Assembly (NCBI RefSeq): GCF_963675165.1
Contig: NC_087385.1
Span: forward strand, 6,498,912-6,562,911
DNA length: 64,000 nt
From: Halichondria panicea
Taxonomy: Eukaryota > Porifera > Demospongiae > Suberitida > Halichondriidae
Reading direction: 5' to 3'
Below the pieces are notes generated by a model. That model searched no databases. It saw nothing but the letters and a program-made list of their open reading frames with translations, and was not told where the DNA came from. Shown here one piece after another: positions 25,401 to 38,146 of this stretch. Each line of letters starts with the position of its first letter. The first letter of the stretch is position 1. A program made the translations under genes and the position numbers.

Positions 25401-26497
25401 AGCAGTCACAAAGGTGAGGATGTGTGTGCTTTTATTATACGTACCACACTTTTAATGTTTTATTCAGACTGTGCTGAAAGCAGCTGGCCCGCTATGCAAC
25501 AATGCCAGCTGTGTGGAGAGTGTGTCAGTCCAGAGCAGCCTAGTTGAAGAGCTCCTCACCTGTTTCCTTGTCAACTCATCCTGCTCTCTGTTCAGTGGTG
25601 TCACCAACCAGCCTTACTCCAACACACTAGTCTGTGAGTGCACTGTACATTGTACCTGAACATATGTTTTGAACAAAAGTTTTGAGTATGTACTCAAAAA
25701 TTTTGTGTTAATTTGTATTTAATTTGAGATTTACTGTCTTCTTTTCAGCTGGAGCACCTCTGAATCGCTATGTCTCAGTTGTTTCCGGAGGAGATAGCCC
25801 GATTCTTTCCAAAGGCTACACGTCAGTTATCTTCCAACTGGTAGCTAAGTACACTGCCTTCAACGACACTATACTGTCATGTTTGGATTGCTGGAGTACC
25901 GTGAACAGCACAGACCAGGTACTGTAGAGATATGCAGTTAGCAAGTAAATTAATTATGACTTTTTGTGATTTCAGGTAACCAACAGAACAGCTGTGCCCA
26001 TCAATGAGACACACTGTCATTGTCTTGAGAGCTTCACCTACATGCACAGGGCTGAGTCTCCAGCTCTCAGGAATGGAGAGCCTGCTAGCACGGAGTACTC
26101 CACTTGGGCAGAGAGCAGGTGCGTAGTACAGGAAATGACTCTGGGTGGTTAATGTCTAGTATGTGCTTACTGGTTGGTTGGTTGAAAGTGCAGTCAACCA
26201 TAACCACATAGACTAATGCAATTAGTGGTCATGGTTGACCTTTAACTAGCATTAACTAGCATTCAACTAATTATGTACACACAATGTGAAGTCAGTGTTT
26301 GTATTGTTTGTGTTTGCAGGTGGAATGTGATTGAGATCAAGATGTACCTGGTGAGCCACAGTGCTGCTGAGACAGGGGTCCTGATAGGAGGTCTAGCTAT
26401 GACTCTTTTAACTCTACTAGTAGCCATTCAGTGTACTAGGAGAGCTGACAAACTGTTTCAATCACCTGTTCAATACGATCTTTATCATGTGTCCTAA
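22490..26497 (+). CDS. NCSTN: Nicastrin (gamma-secretase subunit)
   Basis: About sixteen exons. Nicastrin is the large glycosylated ectodomain subunit of gamma-secretase, which cleaves Notch- and APP-type membrane proteins. A signal peptide ([17 protein letters not shown]) leads into [20 protein letters not shown] and NATHQIGCS, which match the vertebrate N-terminus. Other conserved blocks are [51 protein letters not shown] and the substrate-pocket region [19 protein letters not shown] (spliced across 24020/24131). Further blocks are [12 protein letters not shown] and [20 protein letters not shown]. It closes with the hallmark [12 protein letters not shown], a single membrane helix ([20 protein letters not shown]) and a short tail. 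Glu and Tyr of the GE..DYIGSS motif are kept. Many NxT/S sites are present. A satellite array lies just downstream. Confidence 0.96.
24607..24834. repeat. Two-copy 114-base intronic duplication
   Basis: Copies 24607-24720 and 24721-24834 are almost identical, differing at a few bases near the start of each copy. They lie in a nicastrin intron. The unit is a multiple of three, so open frames run through both copies on both strands, but there is no other coding evidence. Confidence 0.9.
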
Positions 26498-26611
26498 GTG
26501 TGATCCCTCACTCTCGATTGTGCACTGTCAGTATTTTTTTTATCTTACTGTGTGTGCAAGAACATTACTCGCCTATCAACCAGAGCCTATCAACCAGAGC
26601 GTGTGCTACAA

Positions 26612-27548
26612 ATATTTCACTACTCTCCTGCATTGCAAGTGTTTTGCCTAATATGGGAACAACGAATTGAGCACGTCATTACCCAGGATAAGGTTTGCAT
26701 GCTAGTTAGAATTGTGACTGGTAGCTAGTGACCAACATTGTTGGAAGCTGAGTCATTTCACTACTCTCCTGCATTGCAAGTATTTTGCCTAATATGGGAT
26801 ACGATAATACGAATTGAGCACATCATTACAAACCAGGATAAGGTTTGCATGCTAGTTAGAATTGCGACTGGTAGCTAGTGACCAACATTGTTGGAAGCTG
26901 AGTCATTTCACTACTCTCCTGCATTGCAAGTATTTTGCCTAATATGGGATACGATAATACGAATTGAGCACATCATTACAAACCAGGATAAGGTTTGCAT
27001 GCTAGTTAGAATTGCGACTGGTAGCTAGTGACCAACATTGTTGGAAGCTGAGTCATTTCACTACTCTCCTGCATTGCAAGTATTTTGCCTAATATGGGAT
27101 ACGATAATACGAATTGAGCACGTCATTACAAACCAGGATAAGGTTTGCATGCTAGTTAGAATTGCGACTGGTAGCTAGTGACCAACATTGTTGGAAGCTG
27201 AGTCATTTCACTACTCTCCTGCATTGCAAGTATTTTGCCTAATATGGGATATGATAATACGAATTGAGCACGTCATTACAAACCAGGATAAGGTTTGCAT
27301 GCTAGTTAGAATTGCGACTGGTAGCTAATGACCAACATTGTTGGAAGCTGAGTCATTTCACTACTCTCCTGCATTGCAAGTATTTTGCCTAATATGGGAT
27401 ACGATAATACAAATTGAGCATGTCATTACAAACCAGGATAAGGTTTGCATGCTAGTTAGCATTACGTGTTTTTTAATTACATAGATTATCTAAGTCTTAC
27501 AATTGCGACCTGGTAGGTAGAGACCAACATTGTTGGAAGCTGAATCAT
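26612..27548. repeat. 150-base satellite array, about six copies
   Basis: TCATTTCACTACTCTCCTGC recurs at about 26753, 26903, 27053, 27203 and 27353, exactly 150 bases apart, with a more divergent first copy at about 26612. The last copy is disrupted near 27462 by about 40 extra bases. Inner copies differ at only a few positions, suggesting recent amplification or gene conversion. Confidence 0.95.
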
Positions 27549-27706
27549 TTCCTAATTATACTGGTCTATTATACCCTCTCACATTTATGTCCATGCAATG
27601 ACCTCTCTGCAATGACCTCTCGTAGTATAAAAGAGCACGATAAAGTCTGAGATGATCATAACTCGAGATATTAATAATTATAATAACTTCAATTACTATT
27701 CAAGTC

Positions 27707-28330
27707 ATGTTTTTAATTAATTACCTTCAGACAACAACACTTTTGCTAATAGTTGTCTTGGCGACGGCCGAACTTGACTTTGGGACGTTTTTAATGGTAA
27801 GTGTATAATTGTCTAGTCCTTGGTATAGAGTAACACTGTTTACGTGTGCTCTGTTCTTATTATACAGAACCGTGATATGGTTAAAAATACTACCACTATC
27901 CAGAATTTTATTAATGATATTGACAACACGATACTAGAGCGTCTATACAACAGTGGTGTCACCAACACTGTGTGTGATAACCTCGCTGCAATTGAGACGG
28001 CTAAGAGGCTGAACATGACGCTACAGGCAGACGACATAATTGAAACCTGGAGTAAACTGGTAAGATAATCACAATAGCTTATAATAATAATTATAGGCAC
28101 AATAATAATAATAATAATTACGCATGCTCTCTCTATTCTTTCAGATCCTTAAGCTTCTAGGGGGCCCTCAAAACGACACCTGTGACTCAATCCAGCCCAA
28201 TCTATACACATTCTGTATCGCCGAAAAGATAGTAAAATGGCCGACCCCTAACAATTTCCCAAATAGAAATGTTGTCCGTACAAGCCTAGATATAGCTGGA
28301 AGAGAACCACTATCATTTTTACCCTCCTAG
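27707..28330 (+). CDS. Unrecognised small secreted protein
   Basis: Three exons (27707-27796, 27868-28059, 28145-28330) join with phase-0 introns at good GT/AG sites, giving 155 residues and stop TAG. I do not recognise the family. The first exon encodes a likely signal peptide: MFLINYLQTTTLLLIVVLAT then AELDFG, with cleavage plausibly after ATA. The mature part looks helical and has three N-glycosylation sequons (NTT, NMT, NDT) and three cysteines (VCDNL, DTCDS, FCIAE). No membrane segment follows. It lies between a satellite array and the convergent DLEC1 gene (177 bases apart). Support is the consistent phase, exon-sized open frames and signal peptide; expression is unknown. Confidence 0.6.
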
Positions 28331-28507
28331 CATAAACATAACTTTATACCAGTACTTACGCTTATCACTTTAGCATTCTAATTTTTTTATTTGTAAAACT
28401 AGGAGACATAACAAAATTAATGTTTATCAATCATGGACATTATTAGGTAAAGGAATGATCAGGGAGGGAGTATAAATGCATGTCCACATTAACAATGAAG
28501 TGGTGGT

Positions 28508-31500
28508 TCAATGGGTAGGAATGTACTTTTCATCAGCTGATCCTCGGCCTGTTACAGCTACCACCGTCACCCTGCCAGTCAGTGCCTCGGTTAGGAGCAC
28601 TGTTCCAGTGTAACTGCACTCACGTCTACATGAGATGAATTAGTGGGAGCTTAATGCACATGATTGCATGCATCATTTAATACGTACTTAGTTCATTGAA
28701 TATACAGCAGTAGTTAGATTGAAACACACCTTGGACTAAACTCCACCCGGATGAGGTGAGTGCTGGTGGTCCCTCCGGTCAGGTGTAGCGGTAACACTCC
28801 AGACACAGGGCACACTGACACTACCTCTTGCAAATCTAGAGAGAAAATACCATTAAAACAGTGACATTATACCAATTAGCTAGCTACGTGCCAGGGATGA
28901 TGTTCACACACTGGTCCGAGGTGGTTGGTAATAACCACCTCTTAGGCCTAGCCTAGTTTAGTTCATCTAGGCTTTAAAACGTATTTTGAAAGCTTAGAAG
29001 GAGACTTTTCAAAAGATGAGTTTAAATAATTCGTTAGGGTCATTTTTCACCCATGGACATGCCACTTTTATTTCTCAAAATAGTTGAAATTGGATCCACG
29101 GAATCCAAGTTATGGCAGCTGAAAGAGGGGAGGGGGGGTTGTAGTTCAAAAGCCATAACTTTAGCACCGTTGATCAAATTTAATGTTTATACAAACTGCT
29201 GAGTGGTACATGATACATTCCCTAGTGAAAGTTACAGTTATACCTGAGGAAATCTCCAGGTTCCAGAAGGCATCGGACATGCTGGTGTTGGAGAGTACTA
29301 TAGTGGCCATAGACGGCCTGCTGTCAATGTGTGTGGTCTTGAACTCTAGGCAATGGGTGGATAGGGCAAGTCGAGGCAAGGCCAGTGTTGAGGTCAGAGG
29401 GAACTCCTGTGTGCATGCATGTATGGTCAGCATATGACGGGAGGGGTGGAAATGGTTACTGGTGAACGTACTTGAAGTGCACCAGTAGAGTACGCTATTT
29501 GCAGAGAGTCCACTAAGGTACACTGGTCTTCGTTAGTTGATTGTTGTAGATCTTCAGAACACACAGTAAAGGATATATCAAACTGTAAAAAAAAAAAAGA
29601 GTACACACATTACAACAGCTTGTATTTTGCGACTTACGGAGATACTCTTTTGTGGCTTGAGTGTAACGACCTGGTTGACATCAAGGGGTACGTCTCTCTT
29701 GAGACAGATATTGGAGACAGTGAATGTCCTCGTGAGTGTTGCCAGTTTAAACTCTGCCACAGTTGATGTAGGATTGAGGAGGGTGAAGTGATGAGTCAGC
29801 ACTCTCTCATTGGCCATCTGTGTGTGTATAGACTGATGGTTGGTTAATTGAAGAGTCTTACCGTGCCATCTTGCAATAGAATAGAGGCTGGGTAAGAGAA
29901 ATTGAGGCCTTTATCCTCGTCACACTGCAGCGACAATCTAAGGGGAGGCACATTATATCAAACAACTAGAAATAGAAATTTGAGAGAAAGCAAATAACAC
30001 ATTCTACATTCTAAGAGAGCACCAACTCTGCTCCTGTACTAGTGGTTGAGATAGCGGCGCCGGGTAACTTTCCAAATGTTCATATGAACTGCCCTATTAA
30101 ATATTCGCATTCTAAACATTCGTACAGCTCAGTGATAGTGACGTTGAACCTATTGCGCTTAGTTTTCGCATGATGCTCTACAATACGATTTCCACCATAC
30201 CCGCTAGGTACACACCACTGAACGAACCTGACATGCTCTAATTCGGCCATGATGTCAATGCGCAGGGGGCTAACATCGTGCACAGACTTCCTGGTGACTG
30301 ATGAAGGGCACTCATTGTCCAGACTCAGATATCCCAGAGCATAGGAGGTCAGCCACGAGCCCATCTGGTTGAGAGCCTCTACAGAGGGGTGAAAGGTGAC
30401 CTCTACAGCAGATACTCCACGTGCTGGGAGCACCACCTGCTTGGGATGGATATCAAACGGATTTGCAGAGCGAACACCCTCGTGGGGTTTGATGAAAACA
30501 GTAATTAGTTGCTTATTAGGCAGGGGCACCCCCTCATCCGCTGAAGTATTGTCCAGCTTGCTCTCACTGTACGAAACAAGATCGTTAAAAAGCACATTAT
30601 TCTTCTGTGATCGTAACAAGCTGCTTTCACTCCTAGAGGTCAGTCTAGTATCACAATCTCTGGACAAAGGCGTACTGACGGTAGGTTCACTAGTGTTCCC
30701 CAACAGGTCACTGGCTTTGGGGAAAGCCTCTCCTATGGGCATGATGATATCCACATACTTATTGTCATTCTGTACAATGTTGAACATATCCCAGTCCACA
30801 CGAATGTCTGCAACAGAGAGATATTAGATACACAAGCACTCATATAAACACACGTATGTGTAGCTTACCAACTGGACTGTTATTCTGAATCTTGAGCACT
30901 CTCCTGACTGGGTTAGCACCAGCAGCGTGGGAACCAAGTCTACACAATGGACACACACACACAATGAAGCTAATACACACCATACAGTGACTATGCTCAC
31001 CTTGCTAGGGTACAACCTGCAGTGGCAGTAGACAGAAACACAATAGGACAGCCTACTGCCCCATAACGAACAGGAATCACAGTGTCACCCAATCCACGCA
31101 CCTATACAGAGTTGCAGAGCAAGGTATCACTAAAACAGATTATAGGTAATATAATTATAATCAAAACGTGGGTGTAACATTACCCAGAGGCGGCTACCTT
31201 GCATAACAGCTGGTCAGTGTACTCCCCCCACATATCACTGTGTGCCGTAACTGTGAGTGTGACAGATGTGAAGGGTGGGAGGGAAGTGGAGGGTGGGTCC
31301 ACAGTAAAACAGCAGCCGAGACCTTCTCGCAACAACAGACTGCAGTACTCTAGAGTAAGAAAGCCAAACAGTAAACTACGTGTATGGCATTTACGATGCT
31401 ATTGACAGATTACCAGATGTGGCTTGTTTGCTGCTTTTCTCTGCAGTTCGACCAAGAAGAGCTCTACCTCTGCTCTTCTTTCTACCACTGTCATCTGAAA

Positions 31501-34500
31501 GCGATGAAAATTAGCTTTAACTATATTCCATCCACTCGATAAAACTCTACTTACCTGGTTTTGGCTGCACTGGAGGAACAGGGGGAGTTGCCGAAGGGTA
31601 TGCTATAACCTGGGCAACCAGAGCAGCTGGTATACCACTAGTGTTGGCGACTGTCAGTGTCTTGCTCACAGGCACACCCAGTTTGTTGGAGGGGCCAAAG
31701 TTCATGCATTTTGGGTGACTGTAAGAGACTGAGAGCCCGAGCACTTGTGCGGAGAGAAGAAGGAAGATGGGTTTATCCATGTCAAGGATTTCACAACGCA
31801 AGATAGCTTCAGCTTGAGAATTCTGGACACGAGTGAAGTTATCAAATTTAGAACAGCAGCATAGGGTTGTCACTACAAAGCCAGTATAATTATAATGGTA
31901 CCATTTTGGTCCATGTTGTTTGGATGTTGACAGTGGTAGTCTGGTAAGGTCCTATCCGGCCAGTCACAGGACTCAAGGTCACCCTGGCCCCCTCACCAGC
32001 TACCTGACTGCTCCATGTGAACTGGGCAGGAACGGGAGAGTCGTTAGCCAGCACCACCTCCTCCAAAACCTCTATCCCCACATAGCACGTGTCCATGTGC
32101 ACTTGAGAGGTGAGCAGCGATACTAGTGGTCGCTGAAGAGTGGCTAAGGCCCAAAAATGCCTACAATAGAATATAAAAAGATAGCAGTGTACGCATATAT
32201 ACGACATACAGTTTATCTTTTAAAGGACAATTTGAAAGGAGAGCTTACTGAGCTGGTTGTCCATCAATGAGTACTTCCACGATTGTTTTCAGCTTCCCTA
32301 TGACACCCGGGCTCTCACACTCGACACTGATAGTGGCACTTCCATTGGGCACTACATCTCCTTCACAAGGACTGAAACTCAGGCAGGGGATATTCTGAAA
32401 ACAACAGAGCAGCCATTGAGTAACACCATTGATCGAAGAGTTAGGTCTGTAACGAGCTTTTATAGAAGTATTCCAAGTACATGCACGTAGTTAATCGACT
32501 TACAATGAAGTGATCTTGATGTTCCTCTGAGAGTTGTCTGAGAGCATAGCTGAGAGTGCAGTTGGTGTGACTGGTGACTCTAAAAGTGAGACTCTTGGTT
32601 CTACCCACAGGGACCAGTCCAAAGTCCAAACACGGCACGGACACACTCACCACTGGTCCCTACACAGCAGAGGGCATGGATTGTGTATTACTACAGCCAT
32701 TAAAGACCATAATAAGACACACCTCAACTTTTCCAGAAATGGAAAGAGAGATAGTTTTGTCACAGTTCTCAAGTTGGCAGAACAGATCGAATGAGAATGA
32801 GCCTTCCTTGGTGGAGCAAATACACACTTGCAAGTCTGCCTGCCCACCTGGTTCTACACGACATTGTATGAAGAATGCATTTATACAGTATGATAAGTAC
32901 TGACCTATACGGCCATGAGGAGGGTCCACTGTAACACTGACACTCTCACACTCATACTTGGACCACTGGTAGCAGACGGCAGTTAGACTATGATTACTAA
33001 ACTGTGTGAATGTAACAGACCTTACACAGATGATTTACAGTTCACATTGTGTGGTATACCTTGACTTGTTTTTTGGTCTCAGTAGCTAGGGGTAACTTGT
33101 AAGGTATGAGCAGAGCTGGTGGATACATCTCCACGTGAAACTCCTACACATGTGCAAACACAATCAATGCTACCATTGACCTATATACATGTAGCTGACA
33201 GCAGCGTTACCTTAGCCACTGCTGATAGTTGAATAGGGAGCACGGCCACCTCTGAGGGAGACAGTCTCAGCCAGTCAAACTCCTCCTCAGAGGACACGAG
33301 AGGCTCGTTGGAATCTATCCCAGTTATCACTAGATAGCCCATGTCCACATACAAGGCAGCCTACATAGATAGCAATCAATACATGCATGACACAGATGGA
33401 TAGAGTGTACAAGTACATGACAAATACATGTATACACAGTTGTTGAAAGGGTGGCCAACCACACGGACTTTAATGAACCTCATTAGGAGTGAAGTAAAAT
33501 GTAAATTTCTTTGTTTCTTTGGCAACCAAGCTTCCACTGGAAGGGTAAACAGAGAATGGAGTGTTGTCCGAGGGTATCAATTTGTTAATGAGAGGTGTGT
33601 CCCCCTGAGCTCTCTTCCAGGGTGGGCCCTCAGTGATGGGTCGATAGAACCTCCAGTGGTAGGTCAACTCAACATTGCTGGACAAGGATATGAATGATGA
33701 GAACATAATTATTACGTACATGTAGTAATCACAATACATCAATGATACTTTTGTTTAAAAATAATACCTGAAGTTCTGAATAAATAAAGTTCCTGTGGAC
33801 TGATTGTGTGGATTGACAGTGTCAAAGTTGATGGAAGGGTTGGCCACTGTTTCAGGGGTACTAGAGTCCTCAGCAGTAAGCTCTAGCTCTGGTGGTAGGG
33901 GCTCTCCCCCCACACCCGTACAGCCCACACTCACACTCTCAGCAGTAAGCTCTAGCTCTGGTGGTAGGGGCTCTCCCCCCACACCCGTACAGCCCACACT
34001 CACACTCTCAGCAACACCTGAACACACAAATAGGCCACTGCATAGTAACTTGATATAGAAACTACTACAAAAACTCTACAAAAACTACATTCAATGTAGT
34101 GGCATTGAAACGTCACAAACCTCGGACAGTGAACGCCATGACTTGTCCATTGTCACAGGCTATGTTGAATTGTTGAGAGTACTCCCCCACTCCTTTGTCA
34201 GGGGCAAACGAGATGGAGAGGGGGATGACCCCCTCGTTAGCAGGCAAATAGAACTGGGCTGGAGAGATAGTGAATGGACCCAGGACAAGCTTGGAAGTTG
34301 CCTGTGTGAAAATGTATACCGTATAGCGGGTAATTTTCGGAGGACAAAAATATTCGTGGTTGAGCAACATTCAATATAACAACTCTTTGAACGACAATAA
34401 CTTGTGTGCCGTGCGTCCAAAATGAAAGCTTAGAAAGAGCTCTTTCAAATGATACGTTCAGCTCAATTTGTTCAAACGGACCCCATTTTGCACTTTTCCC

Positions 34501-36744
34501 CCACCTATAATAGCCCACGCTTTTTTTGGCAAAAATGGCCTTGAAAATGACCTTTGATTTTAATATGCCATCTGAAAGAGCTCACTTTGAGCATTAAACA
34601 GTTGAAATTGGACCATCCAAACCAAAATTATGGCCATCCAAAGATACCACATAATTTTCCTCATGCAATTACAATTATTGTAAAAACAAAAGATGACAAT
34701 ACAGCATAAGAGAAGACTAACAATGTCATGTTGTGTGTTGTCTGGTTTGTAGAGAGAGAAGGTTCCCTCCCCACCAGTGTTGGCACACTCTAACAGGGTG
34801 GTCTTCTTTCCCCCAGCTAAACAATAACCAGCTTCCAACATGTCAGGAACTGAGCAAGCCACAACACAACACACTAGTCATAGCAAAGTTTGTACCATAC
34901 CATTGTAATGTACAACGTCATGAATGGGGGGGGGGGCACACACAATAGAAATCAATACACTCACTGCTGAGGATTGGAGGTGGTCTAAAGCCTGTCAGTT
35001 GAATCACCACTTCCTCATCGTTACAGGTGGCAAACTGAACGGGGAAATGAGACATTTCCTTGAGATATTGTCTAGGAATTAAACATTCAGAAAAAATCTA
35101 ACAAGCCTTTGAGTTGAGTGGGTATTATGGTTCACCGTCAGATCTGTCTGATAGTTTTCCAGTGAGTCTGGTGTGAATGAGATTGTGTAGGATGCACACA
35201 GTCCGGGGGCTACCACTCCATTGGCAGTGGGACAAGCACTGGGAGCCACTTTGAAATAGGCTGACTTCAGGGGGACCAGTCTCAGCTGCCTGCTCACTGC
35301 ACTGATGTTCTTGAGCTCTAATGTGGCCTGTGTGTATGATAAGCAGCAAGTGATAACATACTTGATTACGAGTAATGAATATTAGCTTGTACGTACCTCA
35401 TAGGTTTCCCCCACAGAATAGTCAGTGAATTGAACCTCTTCTGGCTCAGCAACAAATGACATACTAGAGGAATTTGATACATTTATAAAGTAAGGGGACA
35501 CACAGACACCAATTGTATAATATTACATGTACCTTTCCTTTGGGTAAGGCTGCCCACTTTGTCTCATCCTGACAGGACCAGAGCTGGCTGTGTTGCTCCA
35601 TTTTGTTTTTGAGTAGCGTGAGTTACGGAGGTAGTTGGCTTTGCGGTTAAAGTTAGTGAGGCCCAATTTTTCTAGCTCCCTTTCTTCCAGTGAGAGAGTG
35701 TTATGCCATATTGGATTGCTTGGCTGGAGTGTCTACATTGCCAAAAAAATGTGTAGAAAAGTGGTAATTAGAACAAGTACATGTAGAAGCAGACCTCAAG
35801 CCACAAGCCACATCTTTATCAACACACAACCCATTGGGAGATCAGGTGACATTTATCAGTATTCAACAAAAGGTCACTGCCATTCAATTTACAACAAAAC
35901 ACAAAAGCCTTTCAGCATCTTAATATTCAATAGTGTGTAAATGCAATTCAGCAAAAGTATATGTATTATTCAGGGGTACCATGCAACTGAACAGTACCTG
36001 CTTTGCTGCCATTGTGTCAATGATAATATTTGGTTTTTTGCGAGCATGATTGGAGGCAGTGATTGTGGAGCTGAGGTAGAGTGGTGGAGTCTCTGTACAA
36101 AAAACAATATCTAAAAAATGACATGGTACACAATGCTCTAGTCACCATGAGGTGGTTTGTGGTGCTCAGGTTGTGATGGTAGATACTTTGAGGGCACCAG
36201 CAAATTGTGGCGAGACAGTAACTCTTCATCAAGATGTTTCCTGAACTGAGACGGACCTCGTGGCAGGTTTAGCTCAGTGCCTGTTGGCCATAGCTCGGTG
36301 GTTGAGGTTAGGGATTTCTCATCATCAGCTAAAGCCCTCGCTCTGGCCTTGACCAAGTGCCTCTCCAGCTGGGAGAGAAGGGCCAGCCGCTGATTGTACT
36401 TCTCAGATACCTGTATAATTATTAAAAGTCATATTATGGGATGTACAGTACGAAAGAAAATGAGCCCCTCCCTCTGGACCGTCCTGGATTGTGTGACTGT
36501 ACAAATATGTGTATAAAACAATTATTACCTGCGTTAGCTGGTCAACAAACTTGTCATGGTAATTTGACTCTCCTCTTTTAGAGACGGCCAGATTACCCAC
36601 GGCCTTGGCGTCATGGGGCTTTGCCGAGAGGACGTCAGTGAAAGCAGCATTGATGAGATGAGCTGTGCTTTGGGAACAACCTGAAGTGGGCCTCTCTAGC
36701 TTCATCAGAGGCTCACTGCCACTAACAGGATTGAATCTCGCCAT
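28508..36744 (-). CDS. DLEC1: DLEC1/CFAP81, ciliary ASH-domain protein
   Basis: A large gene of roughly thirty exons. DLEC1 corresponds to algal FAP81, an axonemal central-apparatus protein. The start MARFNPVSGSEPLMKLERPT is followed by KFVDQLTQ|VSEKYNQRLALLSQLERH and LVKARARALADDEKSL, which match human DLEC1 in order. LEERELEKLGLTNFNRKANY matches the next block. The rest is a chain of immunoglobulin-like ASH/MSP-type domains. KPHEGVRSANPFDIHPKQVV and SYALGYLSLDNE (about 30530-30300) are strongly conserved. The last exon gives VTGRGSADEKYIPTH and stop TGA 28510-28508, aligning with the human C-terminus. An in-frame 69-base duplication lies at 33872-34009. Exon borders in the middle are approximate. 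Presence fits an animal with motile flagella, such as choanocytes or larval cilia. Confidence 0.92.
33872..34009 (-). repeat. In-frame 69-base duplication inside DLEC1
   Basis: Two apparently identical 69-base copies (33872-33940 and 33941-34009) encode a doubled 23-residue segment, on the minus strand AESVSVGCTGVGG then EPLPPELELT. It sits in what reads as a linker between ASH domains. Confidence 0.85.
34385..34643. repeat. MITE-like intronic element with ends CTTTGAACGRCMATAACTT
   Basis: The left end reads CTTTGAACGACAATAACTT and the right end, inverted, reads CTTTGGATGGCCATAATTTT, about 255 bases apart and non-coding. Similar cores occur elsewhere in this window (see findings). It lies in a DLEC1 intron. 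Confidence 0.5.
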
Positions 36745-36962
36745 CTTTAACTTGTTAACGCATGCAAAGATTCAGCACTTCCATTTATTGTTAGCTTATT
36801 TAAGTTGCCATAGTAGCTCATCTGCGCATGTGCAGAGTTATGCAAACAATGAATATTCACAACATCACAATCATCACAGAAAATAAATACACCAACTTTA
36901 AATATGCCAAAAACTTAACACTAGACTAGAATGTTTGAACCTAATGTTTTCTTCACTGAGAC

Positions 36963-37577
36963 TCACTGAGACTTCGCCTTCTGAGACTTTGCCTTCTCTG
37001 AAGCATCTACGTATATCTGTGCAGTGAACGGTCCTTCAAAAAACAATGCGATGGCATAACTGATAGCAATGCAGCCAGTGAGCAGAAAACCAAACATGCT
37101 TGCATGCTGAAAAGCCATACCAAGATACACAAGCCCAGATCCAACGTACATAGGATCATCAACAACGTTGAATGGGAAACCAGTCACTCGACTATCCAGT
37201 AGAATGCCAAAATAATCTCCCATGAAACTGCAGAAAAATCCGAGTCGATAGGAGCTTGCTATCACAAAAACCGATCCGATAGTAATAAACAAATATCCAA
37301 TAGCATTGCAGACATCATTTTGAAGAATTTGACAAGCACCGTGAGAATCGATTGTCTTGTGGAAAATTGACGTCCTGAGATAGTTCATGGAGAGAATTCC
37401 GATAGCTAGCGCAGTGACTCCCTTCTTGGGACCACCAAACAGGTTGGATATGAAGTGGGTCTTGTACTCCATTCTGCTCACAACATTCCAAAAGAGAGGA
37501 TTGAGCATCACCACGATGCAGGGAAGCAAGTTCTTCCATTGCACCAGCTCAGCACTGAACTCAGACACACATTCCAT
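36963..37577 (-). CDS. PEMT: Phosphatidylethanolamine N-methyltransferase
   Basis: A single-exon gene of 204 residues. PEMT makes phosphatidylcholine by three SAM-dependent methylations of phosphatidylethanolamine in the ER membrane. The frame stays open upstream to 37586, but the first ATG is 37577 (MECVSEFSAELVQWKNLLPC). Family blocks in order: MLNPLFWNVVSRMEYKTHFI, GYLFITIGSVFVIASSYRLG, GDYFGILLDSRVTGFPFNVV, DDPMYVGSGLVYLGMAFQHA and FEGPFTAQIYVDA. The GDYFGIL and PMY.GS/EGPFTA parts correspond to the cofactor-binding regions. Four or five membrane segments are visible. It ends in two KAKSQ units. It is intronless, like SC5D next to it, whereas most other genes here are intron-rich. Confidence 0.95.
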   Translation of the reverse strand: MECVSEFSAELVQWKNLLPCIVVMLNPLFWNVVSRMEYKTHFISNLFGGPKKGVTALAIGILSMNYLRTSIFHKTIDSHGACQILQNDVCNAIGYLFITIGSVFVIASSYRLGFFCSFMGDYFGILLDSRVTGFPFNVVDDPMYVGSGLVYLGMAFQHASMFGFLLTGCIAISYAIALFFEGPFTAQIYVDASEKAKSQKAKSQ

Positions 37578-38146
37578 AGTTTGCAAATATTCCTTCTTTC
37601 AGGGACGTACGAGATAGCTTTCTATAATCAGGGTAAAACTGTAAACGTGGCAAGGTGACCTCTCTTCATCAAATAGATTGGATTGTGGGTGGGTGGTTGG
37701 CTATAGATTCCTTCACAGATAAAGCACATTCACAGTCTAATTAAGAATTTCTGCGCATGCTCTGTTTTACTGGTGTGCATCGTTCAAGATATTAATCGTT
37801 CAATAAGATAAAATACCGGTAGATTGGTAATTGGAGGATTAAAGCGTACTGTATCATCTATGATTAAAGAAAGAAATAGAAGTAGAGTTAACTGTACGCC
37901 CATTTCTTTCTTTGCTGCCTAATTTTGTCTACATGTATTCTTTTTGCTACCTTCTATGAACTATGACAAATACAAAAAAATTAATTAATAGATGTGATAT
38001 TAAAGTGAAACTGCGAACACAAACAAATCAGGTGGACAAAAAAATGATTCATAAAACAAACAAGTGTGACAAAAACAATTTCAACAAAAACAAAAACAGG
38101 TGGTACTTCGGTGAAAGTGCATGTACATTAATAGTAGCGATTTCAG
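37578..38146. other. AT-rich gap between PEMT and SC5D
   Basis: About 570 bases hold the upstream region of PEMT and the 3' flank of SC5D. The part at about 37960-38100 is A-rich. I see no gene or clear repeat. Confidence 0.6.

Noticed and set aside
26612-27548. CRISPR-like or regulatory array
   Set aside because: Units are contiguous 150-base satellites without distinct spacers, in an animal genome.
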